From contig CALKUH010000018.1 of NCBI GenBank assembly GCA_937996795.1, positions 1-64,000 on the forward strand: a DNA stretch of 64,000 bases. The letters are read 5' to 3'. Origin of the DNA: an uncultured Verrucomicrobiota bacterium (GTDB taxonomy: Bacteria; Verrucomicrobiota; Kiritimatiellia; CAIVKH01). Positions 1 to 8,225 of the stretch are shown here, piece after piece. The notes below the pieces were generated by a model. That model ran no database searches. It saw only the letters and a program-made list of their open reading frames with translations, and had not been told where the DNA came from. Position 1 is the stretch's first letter, and the number at the start of each line of letters is the position of its first letter. The translations under genes were made by a program, and so were the position numbers.

Positions 1-55
1 GCTTTACTCTGGCCCAAGTACGGCGGTTCGCACGAGGTTCAAGAGACACCGCCAT
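1..55 (-). CDS. 5' end of an unidentified gene, runs off the left edge
   Basis: On the minus strand an ATG at 55 opens a frame reading MAVSLEPRANRRTWARVK before the window ends. The start codon lies just inside the left arm of the 400-bp inverted repeat, so a recombinase-tail-like sequence (the arm) is followed at once by this frame. In the other arm the same point is the 3' end of a tRNA gene. That suggests the arm once sat between a recombinase gene and a downstream partner gene. Function cannot be told from 18 residues, and the frame may be chance. Confidence 0.3.
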   Translation of the reverse strand, partial: MAVSLEPRANRRTWARVK

Positions 56-448
56 TTTGCGATGTGGCGATTTTCGGCAACGACCGACCATGGGGCCGGG
101 AAGCGGACATGCAACACGGGATCGGTTCTCGATCCGAGCGACCGGAAGACTTCCCCCGACGACGCGACGGCGGACACGTCCGCCGGGAGGATCGGGAAGA
201 AGCCGGACGGTGCGGGACGTGACGCGACAAACGCCCCGATTTGCTGGGGATTTTCCGAAGTCTGGAAGGCCGCTTGTCCCGCCGAAGCCTCTGGACGAAG
301 GCGGAAGCGTGCGGCAGAGCCGCCGCGAGGCCCTCTGCTCGCCGGGGACGAATCGCCCGAAACGCTTTCCGAACGCGACGCGGCTTGCGCCGCGTCCGCC
401 TGACCCGCTCCGCTTTCTTCCGCCAGATTCCGACCCGCAAAAATCAGG
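49..448. repeat. 400-bp inverted repeat, left arm
   Basis: Positions 49-448 are the reverse complement of 2315-2714. I found one difference (position 91, T instead of C), and translations of both copies agree otherwise. The arm codes, on the minus strand, for the same C-terminal recombinase tail that is in frame with the recombinase gene in the right copy. Here nothing recognisable precedes it: beyond 448 the frame continues into sequence with no protein signature. The left arm therefore looks like a 3' fragment of a second, inverted recombinase copy. Confidence 0.9.
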
Positions 449-674
449 CTCGCGTGTTGCGCGAGTGCGAAAAGGCTCTTCCGATTTGTCGGCAAAGTCG
501 GCATGCGGCGCGGGCTTGGCGGCTTCCGCCTTCGTCCCGGCCCCGGTGGGGCCGACACTACGGCGGACAAGCGTGACCTTTTGCGCCCGCCTTGTCCCGC
601 CATAGCCCCGGCGGCTTTGCCGCACGGGGCAACGGCGGATTGCGAGACCGACTTTGCCGAAGACAAACCGGACG
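449..674. other. Stretch without a recognisable gene
   Basis: GC-rich spacer between the left repeat arm and the promoter of the AbrB-like gene. Frames are open on both strands, but their translations are rich in Arg, Pro and Ala with no family signature, as expected from chance frames in GC-rich DNA. I see no RNA gene here. Confidence 0.5.
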
Positions 675-728
675 TTGACTTGTTTCCGCCGCTGTCCTAC
701 CATGTCGTAAGTATAGCTTACTTCATGG
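675..728 (+). promoter_or_regulatory. Promoter with overlapping dyad operator for the AbrB-recombinase pair
   Basis: A -35-like TTGACT (675-680) is followed after 17 bases by TACCAT (698-703). A palindrome overlaps this -10: CCATG (700-704) and GTAAG (707-711) are mirrored by CTTAC (717-721) and CATGG (724-728) around the centre TATAG. It ends 7 bases before the AbrB-like start codon. AbrB/MazE-type proteins commonly repress their own promoters, so autoregulation is the likely purpose (inference). Confidence 0.55.
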
Positions 729-735
729 TGTGAGC

Positions 736-969
736 ATGAATTACGAGATCACGCGGTTATCCTCAAAAGGGCAGCTTGTCATTCCAAGCCACTTGCGCAA
801 GCAGCTTGGATTCCGCACGGGTACCCGGCTTGCCATGTTCACCGACGGCGAGAACATCCTTTTGAAACCCATCCCGACGCCCGACGTGTCGGCCTTTCGC
901 AAGATGGCGGATGAAGCCCGAAAGGTTGCAGAAAAGGCCAAGAGCATGAGGAAGGAGGCCAAGCCATGA
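736..969 (+). CDS. AbrB/MazE/SpoVT-family DNA-binding protein
   Basis: A 77-residue protein. Residues 3-45 form the swapped-hairpin AbrB fold: ITRLSSKGQLVIPSHLRKQL, then a LKPIP strand. The C-terminal third is charged and helical, consistent with dimerisation. I chose ATG 736; a GTG at 730 is in frame but adds only two residues. The stop overlaps the recombinase start in an ATGA (966-969), so the two are translationally coupled. The dyad directly upstream suggests it represses the operon and so limits recombinase expression. Partnerless AbrB proteins can also be antitoxin relics, but no toxin follows. Confidence 0.85.
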   Translation: MNYEITRLSSKGQLVIPSHLRKQLGFRTGTRLAMFTDGENILLKPIPTPDVSAFRKMADEARKVAEKAKSMRKEAKP

Positions 970-2783
970 AGTTCTTTATCTACGCCCGCAAGAGCACCGA
1001 CGACGAGGAACGGCAAATCCTGTCCATTCAAGCGCAACTCGACGAGTTGCGCGAATTGGCCCGGAAAGAATCGCTCACGGTCGCCCGCGAGTACATCGAG
1101 GCGCAAACGGCGAAGGAACCGGGCCGCCCGGTCTTCAATGACATGATGCAGGCGCTTGAGAAGGGCGATGCCCATGCAATTCTTTCCTGGCATCCCGACC
1201 GGCTGGCCCGGAACTCGATTGACGGCGGGCGCGTAATCTACGACCTCGACACGGGGAAACTTGCCACGCTCAAGTTTCCCACGCACTGGTTTGAGAACAC
1301 GCCACAAGGCAAGTTCATGCTGCAAATCGCGTTCGGTCAGTCGAAATACTACGTGGACAACCTGTCCGAGAACATCAAACGCGGCATCCGCAAGAAGCTC
1401 CGGGACGGCATCTATCCGAACAAGCCGCCCATCGGCTACTTGAACGATCCGAAGACGCGGGCAATCGTCATTGACCCCGAGCGCGGCCCGCTGGTCCGGC
1501 GCATGTTCGAGACCTACGCTACCGGGCAGCATACCGCGTCACAGATTAAGGAGCTTGTCACGGCGTGGGGCTTGACGACGTTCAACGAGCTTCCCTTGCC
1601 CTTGAGCAAGGTTTTATGGACGCTCGATCAAGTTTTCTACATCGGACTTTTCCGGTTCAATGGCGAGGTTTACGAGGGAAAGCACCCCGCCTTGATTTCG
1701 CGGGACTTGTTCGAGCGGGTTCAGAGAATCCGCAAGAACAAGGGCCGTGGCCGGTATGTGAAGCACAACCGGTTTCCATTTCGAGGCCTCATCACCTGCC
1801 ACGAGTGCGGATGTTCCATCACATCCGACATTCAGAAAGGCCACGCCTATTACCGATGCGGCAAGAGGCGCGGCCCTTGCGATTTGAAGACTATCCGGGA
1901 GGAATCGCTTGCCCAACTACTCCGGGCGAGCATCCGGCGAGTTTCGATTTCTGACGCTTGGGCGGACAAGATGCTTGCCGAGGTTGACCGCTGGACGCTG
2001 GCCGACACCGCGACGCAAGCCGACCTTGTGGCGCGTCAGAAAGTCGAACTCGCACGGATTACCGCCCGACTGGATCGGTTACTTGAGGTCTTCATTGACG
2101 GCACCATCGGCAAGGACGAATTCACCGCCCACAAAGAGAAATTGACCCACGAGAAAACGGCTCTCGCGGAATCCATCGCCAATTTTGAGGCGAAGGGCGC
2201 GAATCGGTTCAAACCTCTGGCCGATTTCATAACCGCCTCACGCCAAGCCAAGTATGACGCGCAGACCGAAGATATTGCGGATTTGAGGAACTGGCACAAG
2301 AAGACCGGTTCAAACCTGATTTTTGCGGGTCGGAATCTGGCGGAAGAAAGCGGAGCGGGTCAGGCGGACGCGGCGCAAGCCGCGTCGCGTTCGGAAAGCG
2401 TTTCGGGCGATTCGTCCCCGGCGAGCAGAGGGCCTCGCGGCGGCTCTGCCGCACGCTTCCGCCTTCGTCCAGAGGCTTCGGCGGGACAAGCGGCCTTCCA
2501 GACTTCGGAAAATCCCCAGCAAATCGGGGCGTTTGTCGCGTCACGTCCCGCACCGTCCGGCTTCTTCCCGATCCTCCCGGCGGACGTGTCCGCCGTCGCG
2601 TCGTCGGGGGAAGTCTTCCGGTCGCTCGGATCGAGAACCGATCCCGTGTTGCATGTCCGCTTCCCGGCCCCGTGGTCGGTCGTTGCCGAAAATCGCCACA
2701 TCGCAAAATGGCGGAGGGGGTGGGATTCGAACCCACGGACCACTTTATGGGCGGTCTCTCGATTTCGAGTCGAGTGCCTTTAA
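966..2783 (+). CDS. Large serine recombinase with an unusual C-terminal extension
   Basis: Site-specific serine recombinase (resolvase/invertase superfamily). The N-terminal catalytic domain has the nucleophile in YARKSTDDEERQ (Ser10) and the SWHPDRLARN motif near residue 75. The recombinase domain follows (about 150-260). A zinc ribbon with the pairs CHEC and CGKRRGPC lies near 275-305, then a coiled coil (about 355-430). The native tail seems to be KKTGSNLIFAGRNLA plus FPAPWSVVAENRHIAKWR, but about 105 residues rich in Ala, Ser, Arg and Pro separate the two blocks. The last roughly 20 residues read through the antisense strand of tRNA-Ser (GWDSNPRTT), a typical artefact, so the true end is uncertain. 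It probably moves the element that carries it. Confidence 0.8.
   Translation: MKFFIYARKSTDDEERQILSIQAQLDELRELARKESLTVAREYIEAQTAKEPGRPVFNDMMQALEKGDAHAILSWHPDRLARNSIDGGRVIYDLDTGKLATLKFPTHWFENTPQGKFMLQIAFGQSKYYVDNLSENIKRGIRKKLRDGIYPNKPPIGYLNDPKTRAIVIDPERGPLVRRMFETYATGQHTASQIKELVTAWGLTTFNELPLPLSKVLWTLDQVFYIGLFRFNGEVYEGKHPALISRDLFERVQRIRKNKGRGRYVKHNRFPFRGLITCHECGCSITSDIQKGHAYYRCGKRRGPCDLKTIREESLAQLLRASIRRVSISDAWADKMLAEVDRWTLADTATQADLVARQKVELARITARLDRLLEVFIDGTIGKDEFTAHKEKLTHEKTALAESIANFEAKGANRFKPLADFITASRQAKYDAQTEDIADLRNWHKKTGSNLIFAGRNLAEESGAGQADAAQAASRSESVSGDSSPASRGPRGGSAARFRLRPEASAGQAAFQTSENPQQIGAFVASRPAPSGFFPILPADVSAVASSGEVFRSLGSRTDPVLHVRFPAPWSVVAENRHIAKWRRGWDSNPRTTLWAVSRFRVECL
2315..2714. repeat. 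400-bp inverted repeat, right arm
   Basis: Right partner of 49-448 (coordinates pair to a constant sum of 2763). It holds the 3' part of the recombinase frame and ends within the tRNA-Ser acceptor stem, where sequence shared with the left arm stops. Confidence 0.9.
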
Positions 2784-2801
2784 CCACTCAGCCACCCCTC
2801 C
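2709..2801 (-). tRNA. tRNA-Ser(CGA)
   Basis: On the minus strand a 7-bp acceptor stem GGAGGGG/CCCCTCC, discriminator G and an encoded CCA frame a class II tRNA with a long variable arm. The anticodon loop is CTCGAAA, so the anticodon is CGA and it reads UCG serine codons. The T-arm GTGGGTTCGAATCCCAC is complete. Its 3' end abuts the recombinase element, a common attachment site type. Confidence 0.95.
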
Positions 2802-2902
2802 TGCGAGGAAATCGAAGAAAGCCGAACGTAGCCCGTTCGCGGGTTCGTATCAACTGGTTTCCTCGCTTTGCAGCGCGGCGGGGTGCCGCTACACTGCCGC
2901 CC

Positions 2903-4042
2903 ATGACGTGGATCGTTCGTGCAGTGTTGTTCACCCTTTTTACGGGGGCGGTGGAGGCGCAGGAGGCGCCGCCGATCCGTTTCCTCAACGGCGCGCCGGT
3001 GCCGGGCGAGGTGGTGAATGTGTCCGCGGAAGGTGTAGAGGTGCGCGCGGCGGGCGCGACCAAGGTTCATCCGTGGAGCGCGCTGTCGAGCGGGACCCGC
3101 TTCCGCTATGACCCCCAATTCCGCGTCAACCTGCCCGTTGCGCAACGCGGCGAGGCGGTGGCGGCGTGGACCAATCCGGCGCCCGCTCCGTACAGCGTTA
3201 ATCCCGCGATTCCGCAAGCGGCCGTTGAGCCGGTGGCGCCCGTGTCGGCCTTTCTTCCGCTTGATGTCTTTCCGCCCGCGTCGGAACGCCCGCGCGCAAG
3301 CCTGCCGCACCTGGATGTAAAGAACGGGGATCTTGCGATCACATGGGGACTCCACTACGGCACCGCCGAAACGGAGACGATCTTTTTTGTGCTGGAACCG
3401 CGCGAGCCTGGTGACCTCCCCGGCGCCGCGGACGTGATCACGACGCCGGAGAAACGCGCCGAGCGCCTGCGCGGCAGCCGCCGGTCGGACGGCGGGGAGA
3501 CGAATGTCACCTTCCGCAAGCAGGAACTGAGCGCGTCCATCGGCGACATCCAGTTGACGTATGAAATCGCGCTCGCCGCCTCCAGCCGCGAGCCGGACCA
3601 GGTGTTGGTGACGGCGGATATCGGCCTCAAGCGCGGGAAAGAGACAAGCCTCTTCAGCCTGCAAGGCGCCCCGCCAGGTCAGTTGCTGGGCGATGGCAAC
3701 GTCACGCCGCGCCCGCTGCTCGCGCCGCCGGTGCTGCATTTCACCGTCCAGCATTTCGCGGGAAAACCCTTGCTCGTGGGGAATGTCCGGATGGGTCCGC
3801 TCAAGCTGATCCCGTTGAGCGGGATGGGCCGTCAGGTCAAGGTCACCCTGGATGACGCATCGGGCGCAACTGTCCTCACGCACCAGTCCGGGTACACCCT
3901 TGCGTCGCCGGCGGATCGCTATTCCCTCGTGGCGCCCCTGGAAAACGTGCCCGCCGGCCAGAAGTACCGCCTGTTCGCCGAGGCGGACCTCGGTCCCTTC
4001 TTCGGCGTGGTCCAGTACGAAGGCATCGCCGAGTGGCCGTGA
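2903..4042 (+). CDS. Secreted protein of unknown function
   Basis: A 379-residue protein starting MTWIVRAVLFTLFTGAVEAQ, a clear signal peptide with likely cleavage after VEA. The mature part opens with a short strand-rich segment (PPIRFLNGAPVPGEV), then a proline/alanine-rich linker near residues 70-115. The rest looks like extended beta-sandwich sequence with no catalytic motif I recognise. An in-frame frame extends further upstream, but it reads through tRNA-Ser and lacks a signal sequence, so ATG 2903 is preferred. It converges with the RNA methyltransferase gene (7-bp gap). Probably a periplasmic or cell-surface protein. Confidence 0.75.
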   Translation: MTWIVRAVLFTLFTGAVEAQEAPPIRFLNGAPVPGEVVNVSAEGVEVRAAGATKVHPWSALSSGTRFRYDPQFRVNLPVAQRGEAVAAWTNPAPAPYSVNPAIPQAAVEPVAPVSAFLPLDVFPPASERPRASLPHLDVKNGDLAITWGLHYGTAETETIFFVLEPREPGDLPGAADVITTPEKRAERLRGSRRSDGGETNVTFRKQELSASIGDIQLTYEIALAASSREPDQVLVTADIGLKRGKETSLFSLQGAPPGQLLGDGNVTPRPLLAPPVLHFTVQHFAGKPLLVGNVRMGPLKLIPLSGMGRQVKVTLDDASGATVLTHQSGYTLASPADRYSLVAPLENVPAGQKYRLFAEADLGPFFGVVQYEGIAEWP

Positions 4043-4049
4043 GCGCGGA

Positions 4050-4856
4050 TTAGGCCGCGCCGCGTTGCCGCACGGCCTCGTAGAGCAGCAGCGTGGTGGC
4101 GGCGGCTACGTTGAGCGAATCGATCTGGCCGAGCATCGGAATCCGCACCTGTTCGTCAGCCTGTTCCATCCATTTGGAGCTGAGCCCGAATTTTTCCGTG
4201 CCGACGACGAGCGCAATGCCCTGTGTCATGTCGCACGCCGTGTAGTTCCGGTTCGCATGCGGTGTGGCCGCGAGGACGCGGATCTGGCGTTCGCGCAGCC
4301 ACGCCAGCGCCTCATCGGAGGATGCCTCGACGACAGGAAGTGAAAACAGCGTCCCGATGCTCGAGCGCACGACGTTCGGGTTGTGAATGTCGGTGCAGCG
4401 GTCGCACACGATCACGGCGTTCACACCCGCGGCATCCGCGGACCGGAGCAGCGAGCCGAGATTGCCGGGTTTCTCGATGGCCTCCGCCACGAGGACCAGC
4501 GGCCGTTCCGGCACCGTCAGATCCGCGAGGGTCCGCTGGACCTGTGGTGTCAGCGCGAGCAGCCCCTCCGGGCGGTCGCGATACGCCACCTTCTGGAAAG
4601 CCTCCGCCGTGCACTCGAACAACTCGGCGCCCGCGTCGGCGCAGCGCCGCACCAGCTCCGGTTCGTTTTCCCCCTGGTAGAAGGCCGGGCAAAAGAACAG
4701 CGCCAGCGGCTTCCGCGCATTGTCCAGCATCCGTTTCACCTCGCGGTAGCCCTCCACGAGGATCACTCCGCGCTCGTCGCGGTACGGCCGTTTTTGCAAG
4801 CGGACGAGATCCTTGAGGCGGGGATTCTGCAGGCTGGTGATGGGCGTAATGCGCAT
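4050..4856 (-). CDS. TrmH/SpoU-family RNA 2'-O-methyltransferase
   Basis: A 268-residue SPOUT methyltransferase that transfers a methyl group from S-adenosylmethionine to a ribose 2'-OH of rRNA or tRNA. The substrate-binding N-terminus (ITSLQNPRLKDLVRLQKRPY) is followed by the trefoil-knot domain. The three family motifs are present: EAIEKPGNLGSLLRSADAAG (motif 1), VVGTEKFGLS (motif 2) and IPMLGQIDSLNVAAATTLLL (motif 3, with the Ser-Leu-Asn that binds the cofactor). Start MRITPITSLQ at 4856 is chosen over an upstream in-frame ATG because family similarity begins there. Which nucleotide is modified cannot be told; it resembles the 23S rRNA type. Confidence 0.88.
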   Translation of the reverse strand: MRITPITSLQNPRLKDLVRLQKRPYRDERGVILVEGYREVKRMLDNARKPLALFFCPAFYQGENEPELVRRCADAGAELFECTAEAFQKVAYRDRPEGLLALTPQVQRTLADLTVPERPLVLVAEAIEKPGNLGSLLRSADAAGVNAVIVCDRCTDIHNPNVVRSSIGTLFSLPVVEASSDEALAWLRERQIRVLAATPHANRNYTACDMTQGIALVVGTEKFGLSSKWMEQADEQVRIPMLGQIDSLNVAAATTLLLYEAVRQRGAA

Positions 4857-4945
4857 GACGATGCGAAGGAAGACGCATTCGCGCGGCGATGAAAAGCGCA
4901 AATTTCAATGGCTGGGCCCGGAAGTTGGAGTATAGTCAATTACCA

Positions 4946-5602
4946 GTGAAGATCGCCTCCCAGATGATGTCGTGTCTTCTGACGCTCGCGGCCGGCACCG
5001 CCTCCGCCGCCGTGACGGCGTTCCCGTTCGAGCGCTACCAGGTTATTTTGGATCGAAAGCCGTTTGGAGCTCCGCCTCCGATGGAGGCCGCGGCGCCGCC
5101 GCCTGTTGACCCGGCCCAATCCTTTGCTCGCAACCTGCGCCTGACCACGATCGTGGAACTCGACGACGGATCGATCAAGGTCGGCTTCGTGGACAATCGG
5201 AATGGGAAAAGCTACCTGCTCGCCGCCGGCGAGTCGGAAAACAACATCGAGGTCGTTTCGGCTTCCTGGAAGGACGATGAAGCGGTCCTGAAAAGCGGCG
5301 CCGAAATGGTGGTGGTCAAACTATCCTCAAGCGAGGTGCGTGACGTCAGCGGGGCCCGCACCATTCAGGCGCCGCCCGCCACCGTCGCGCGCGCCACCTA
5401 CGAGGAGCGCCGGCGCGCGCGCGCCGCCCCGCCGCCGCCGGAACCGCCGCCTCAGCCGAAATACACCGGCGAAGAGCTGACGCGCCACCTGCAGGAATAC
5501 CAACTCGAAGTCATCCGCCAGGGCCTGCCGCCCCTGCCGCTTCCGCTCACGCCCGAGATGGACGCAAAGCTCGTCTCCGAAGGCATCCTGCCTCCGCGCT
5601 AA
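4946..5602 (+). CDS. Short exported protein, GspC/PulC-like pattern
   Basis: Roughly 218 residues with an N-terminal hydrophobic export segment (SQMMSCLLTLAAGTASA). Next come FERYQVILDRKPFGAPPP and a small domain, NLRLTTIVELDDGSIKVGFVDNRNGKSYLLAAGES, which resembles the HR region of type II secretion GspC proteins. A proline-rich linker and a helical C-terminus with KYTGEELTRHLQEYQ end the protein. I see no other secretion genes nearby. The start is uncertain: ATG 4889 (adds 19 residues), GTG 4946 and ATG 4964 are all in frame. I prefer 4946 because it gives a lysine-containing signal peptide and leaves room for a promoter. Function unknown. Confidence 0.65.
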   Translation: MKIASQMMSCLLTLAAGTASAAVTAFPFERYQVILDRKPFGAPPPMEAAAPPPVDPAQSFARNLRLTTIVELDDGSIKVGFVDNRNGKSYLLAAGESENNIEVVSASWKDDEAVLKSGAEMVVVKLSSSEVRDVSGARTIQAPPATVARATYEERRRARAAPPPPEPPPQPKYTGEELTRHLQEYQLEVIRQGLPPLPLPLTPEMDAKLVSEGILPPR

Positions 5603-5616
5603 AAGCGGTTTTAAAT

Positions 5617-5683
5617 CTGTAGCCGCGACCGCTGGTCGCGGTGGTCGTCACCATGCTTCCGCGCTCAGCGAGCGCGGCTACAG
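5617..5683. repeat. Twin-hairpin REP-like element
   Basis: An outer inverted repeat CTGTAGCCGCG (5617-5627) / CGCGGCTACAG (5673-5683) encloses two further perfect hairpins. These are CCGCGACC-GCT-GGTCGCGG (5623-5641) and CCGCGCTC-AGC-GAGCGCGG (5659-5677). This cloverleaf layout is typical of REP/BIME-type intergenic elements. It sits between the 3' ends of two converging genes and may also serve as a bidirectional terminator. Confidence 0.7.
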
Positions 5684-5753
5684 TTGTGATGAACCCGTCA
5701 AAAGACCCCAATGCCCAATGTTTTAATGACCACTGGCGTGAGGTCCTTTCGTT

Positions 5754-8204
5754 TTACACGCCGATTTTCTGGCGGCGCGCGTGTTCGTTCAGCGTCTGGT
5801 TCGTCGTCGTGACGTGGCCCTTCAGCGGGACGATGCGCTCGTGGATCGCGTCGAGGATCCAGTTCGCCTGCGGGAAGTACACGTCCTCCATCTCGGCGCA
5901 CGGGGTGATCCAGTTGCGGGAACCGACCACGACCGGAGGCGCGTCGAGGTCGTCGAAGCAGAACTGGCCCAGGTTGGACGCAATGGTCTGCATCACGCTG
6001 CCGCGCTCGCTCGCGTCGCCCGCGACGAGCACGCGACCGGTCTTCTTCACGGACTCGATGATCGGGCCGTAGTCGAGCGGGTTGAGCGTGCGGCAATCCC
6101 AGACGTCCGCCGTCATTCCGTATTTTTTCTCGAGCTGGTCCGCTGCTTCCAGCGCACGATACAGCGTCGCACCGATGGTCACGAACGTGATGTCCTTGCC
6201 ACTGCGGCGCTGCGCCGGCGGGCCGAACGGGATCTCGTAGTACCCCTCCGGCACTTCCTTCTCAAACTGCTCGCCAATGTCGTAGAGGCGCTGACTCTCG
6301 AAGAAGACCACCGGGTCGCTGCCCGCGAGCGCGGTGTTCAGCAGGCCCTTCGCGTCATACGGCGTCGCCGGGAAGACGACTTTCAGGCCCGGGATGTGGT
6401 TGACCAGCGCGGTCCAATCCTGCGAGTGCTGGGCGCCGTACTTGGAGCCCACCGACACGCGCAACACGACCGGCATCTCGAGCACGCCCGCGGACATGCT
6501 CTGCCACTTCGCGAGCTGGTTGAAGATTTCGTCGCCCGCGCGACCCATGAAGTCGCAGTACATGAGTTCGACCAGTGCGCGCCCGCCTTCGAGCGCGTAA
6601 CCGACCGCGGTGCCGACGATCGCGCCTTCCGAGATCGGCGAGTTGAACAGCCGGTGGTAGGGCAGGAGCTCCGTCAACCCGCGGTAGCAGGCAAACGCCC
6701 CGCCCCAATCGCGGTTTTCCTCACCGTACGCAACCAGCGTCGGGTCGATCGCAAACCGGTGCGCGACCGCTTCGAAAATCGCGTCGCGGTACTGGTACAT
6801 CTTGTTCTTCGGCGTCGGCTTGCCGTCCACGAACCCGGACCGCACCTTCTTGGCCAGCGCCTGCACGCGCGCGTTGTCCGCGAGCGGCTGGGCCAGTTCG
6901 GCCGTGCCCGCGCCGTAGGCCTCGCGCTTCTTGTTCGAGAACATGAAGTCGCTGATGCGTTCGCCTTCGAGGCGCGGCGAAACCTTGATGTCGGAGGCGA
7001 GGCCGAGCACCAGCGTGATCAGCTCCTTCACCGACTGCTGGCGCGACTGGATGCCCGCGTCGTCGATCGCGCCCGCGTTCTTCAGTTCGTCCGCGTACCA
7101 GCGCAGCGGGTCCGCCTGCATCCACAGGTCCATCTCGTCCTTCGTGCGGTACGACGAGGCGTCGGACGGCGAGTGGCCGGAGTAGCGGTAGGTGATCGTG
7201 TCGAGCAGCACGGGGCCGTGGCCCTTCTCGATCAGCGCGCGCTTCCGCTGGATCGCATCGGCGACCGCGAGCGGGTTGTAGCCGTCCACGCGCTCGGCGT
7301 GCATGCCCTCGGCGTTGACGCCCAGGCCGACGCGCGCGAGCACGTCGTAGCCCATCGTCTCGCCGGACGTCTGGCCGCCCATGCCGTAGAAGTTGTTCAT
7401 GAAGTTGAAGATGATCGGCAGGCCGCCCGCGTGTTTCTTGTCCCACAGCTTGGCGAACTGGCCCATTGCCGCGAAATTCAGCGCCTCCCAGACCGGGCCG
7501 CAGCCCATCGACGCGTCGCCGATATTCGCGATCACGAGGCCCGCTTTGCTGTTCACTTTCTTGAAAAGCGCCGCGCCCGCCGCGATGTCCGCCGAACCGC
7601 CGACCAGCGCGTTGTTCGGATACACGCCGAACGGCGTGAAGAACGCGTGCATCGAGCCGCCGAGGCCGCGGTTGAAGCCCGGCTGGCGCCCGAAGATCTC
7701 CGCGAGCGAACCGTAGGCGAGGAATTTGATGGCGAGGTCGCGCACCGAGCCCTGGTGGCCCTTCTCGATGATCGACAGGCATTCGCCGCCGAGGAACTCG
7801 CGCATGATCTTCTGCAGCGCCGCGTCGTCCAGCTTGCGGATCGCCGACATGCCCTTCGCGAGGATTTCGCCGTGCGAGCGGTGGGAGCCGAAAATGTGGT
7901 CGTCCACCGTCAGGTGGAACGCCTGGCCGACCGCCGAGGCCTCCTGGCCGATCGACAGGTGCGCCGGGCCCTTGTGGTCGTACGCGATGCCGTTGTACGC
8001 ACCCTCGGTCTTGATCAGGTGCAGCATCGTCTCGAATTCGCGGATCAGCAACATGTCCTCATAAATGCCGACCAGCGCGTCGCGGCCATGCTTCTTCAGT
8101 TCCTGCGCCACCGGCGTGCTGTACTGGCACAGCGGAATCTCCGGCGACTTGAGCTTCGAAGGACTGCGTTCCTTGGCGGGATCTACGATGATGTGCTTCG
8201 GCAT
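5754..8204 (-). CDS. 2-oxoacid dehydrogenase E1, alpha and beta subunits fused
   Basis: An 816-residue thiamine-diphosphate enzyme that decarboxylates a 2-oxoacid and passes the acyl group to lipoyl-E2. The alpha part (about 40-420) has the TPP-binding stretch GDASMGCGPVWEALNF and the conserved asparagine-rich segment FNFMNNFYGMGGQTSGE. The phosphorylation-loop region YRYSGHSPSD follows. The beta part (about 470-800) carries SEGAIVGTAVGYALEGGRAL and SKYGAQHSQDW. In most bacteria these are two genes; here one frame joins them. It is the last gene of DeoR-E2-E3-E1. The substrate is not fixed by sequence: pyruvate is likeliest, acetoin or a branched-chain oxoacid possible. Confidence 0.9.
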   Translation of the reverse strand: MPKHIIVDPAKERSPSKLKSPEIPLCQYSTPVAQELKKHGRDALVGIYEDMLLIREFETMLHLIKTEGAYNGIAYDHKGPAHLSIGQEASAVGQAFHLTVDDHIFGSHRSHGEILAKGMSAIRKLDDAALQKIMREFLGGECLSIIEKGHQGSVRDLAIKFLAYGSLAEIFGRQPGFNRGLGGSMHAFFTPFGVYPNNALVGGSADIAAGAALFKKVNSKAGLVIANIGDASMGCGPVWEALNFAAMGQFAKLWDKKHAGGLPIIFNFMNNFYGMGGQTSGETMGYDVLARVGLGVNAEGMHAERVDGYNPLAVADAIQRKRALIEKGHGPVLLDTITYRYSGHSPSDASSYRTKDEMDLWMQADPLRWYADELKNAGAIDDAGIQSRQQSVKELITLVLGLASDIKVSPRLEGERISDFMFSNKKREAYGAGTAELAQPLADNARVQALAKKVRSGFVDGKPTPKNKMYQYRDAIFEAVAHRFAIDPTLVAYGEENRDWGGAFACYRGLTELLPYHRLFNSPISEGAIVGTAVGYALEGGRALVELMYCDFMGRAGDEIFNQLAKWQSMSAGVLEMPVVLRVSVGSKYGAQHSQDWTALVNHIPGLKVVFPATPYDAKGLLNTALAGSDPVVFFESQRLYDIGEQFEKEVPEGYYEIPFGPPAQRRSGKDITFVTIGATLYRALEAADQLEKKYGMTADVWDCRTLNPLDYGPIIESVKKTGRVLVAGDASERGSVMQTIASNLGQFCFDDLDAPPVVVGSRNWITPCAEMEDVYFPQANWILDAIHERIVPLKGHVTTTNQTLNEHARRQKIGV

Positions 8205-8225
8205 TGTGGGGTTCCTTTAGTGAAG

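Larger units (their letters stand above)
49..2714. mobile_element. Recombinase-bearing element bounded by inverted repeats at tRNA-Ser
   Basis: The 2.67-kb segment contains only a regulator and a serine recombinase. It has near-identical 400-bp inverted arms at its ends, and its right end coincides with the 3' end of tRNA-Ser(CGA). It may be a small integrative or invertible element, or the edge of a larger one that continues to the left. The boundaries come from the repeat arms; no target-site duplication was identified. Confidence 0.5.

Noticed and set aside
2700..2783. C-terminal end of the recombinase frame, GWDSNPRTT and beyond
   Set aside because: This is antisense tRNA-Ser read as protein, a frequent annotation artefact; not taken as real sequence of the enzyme.
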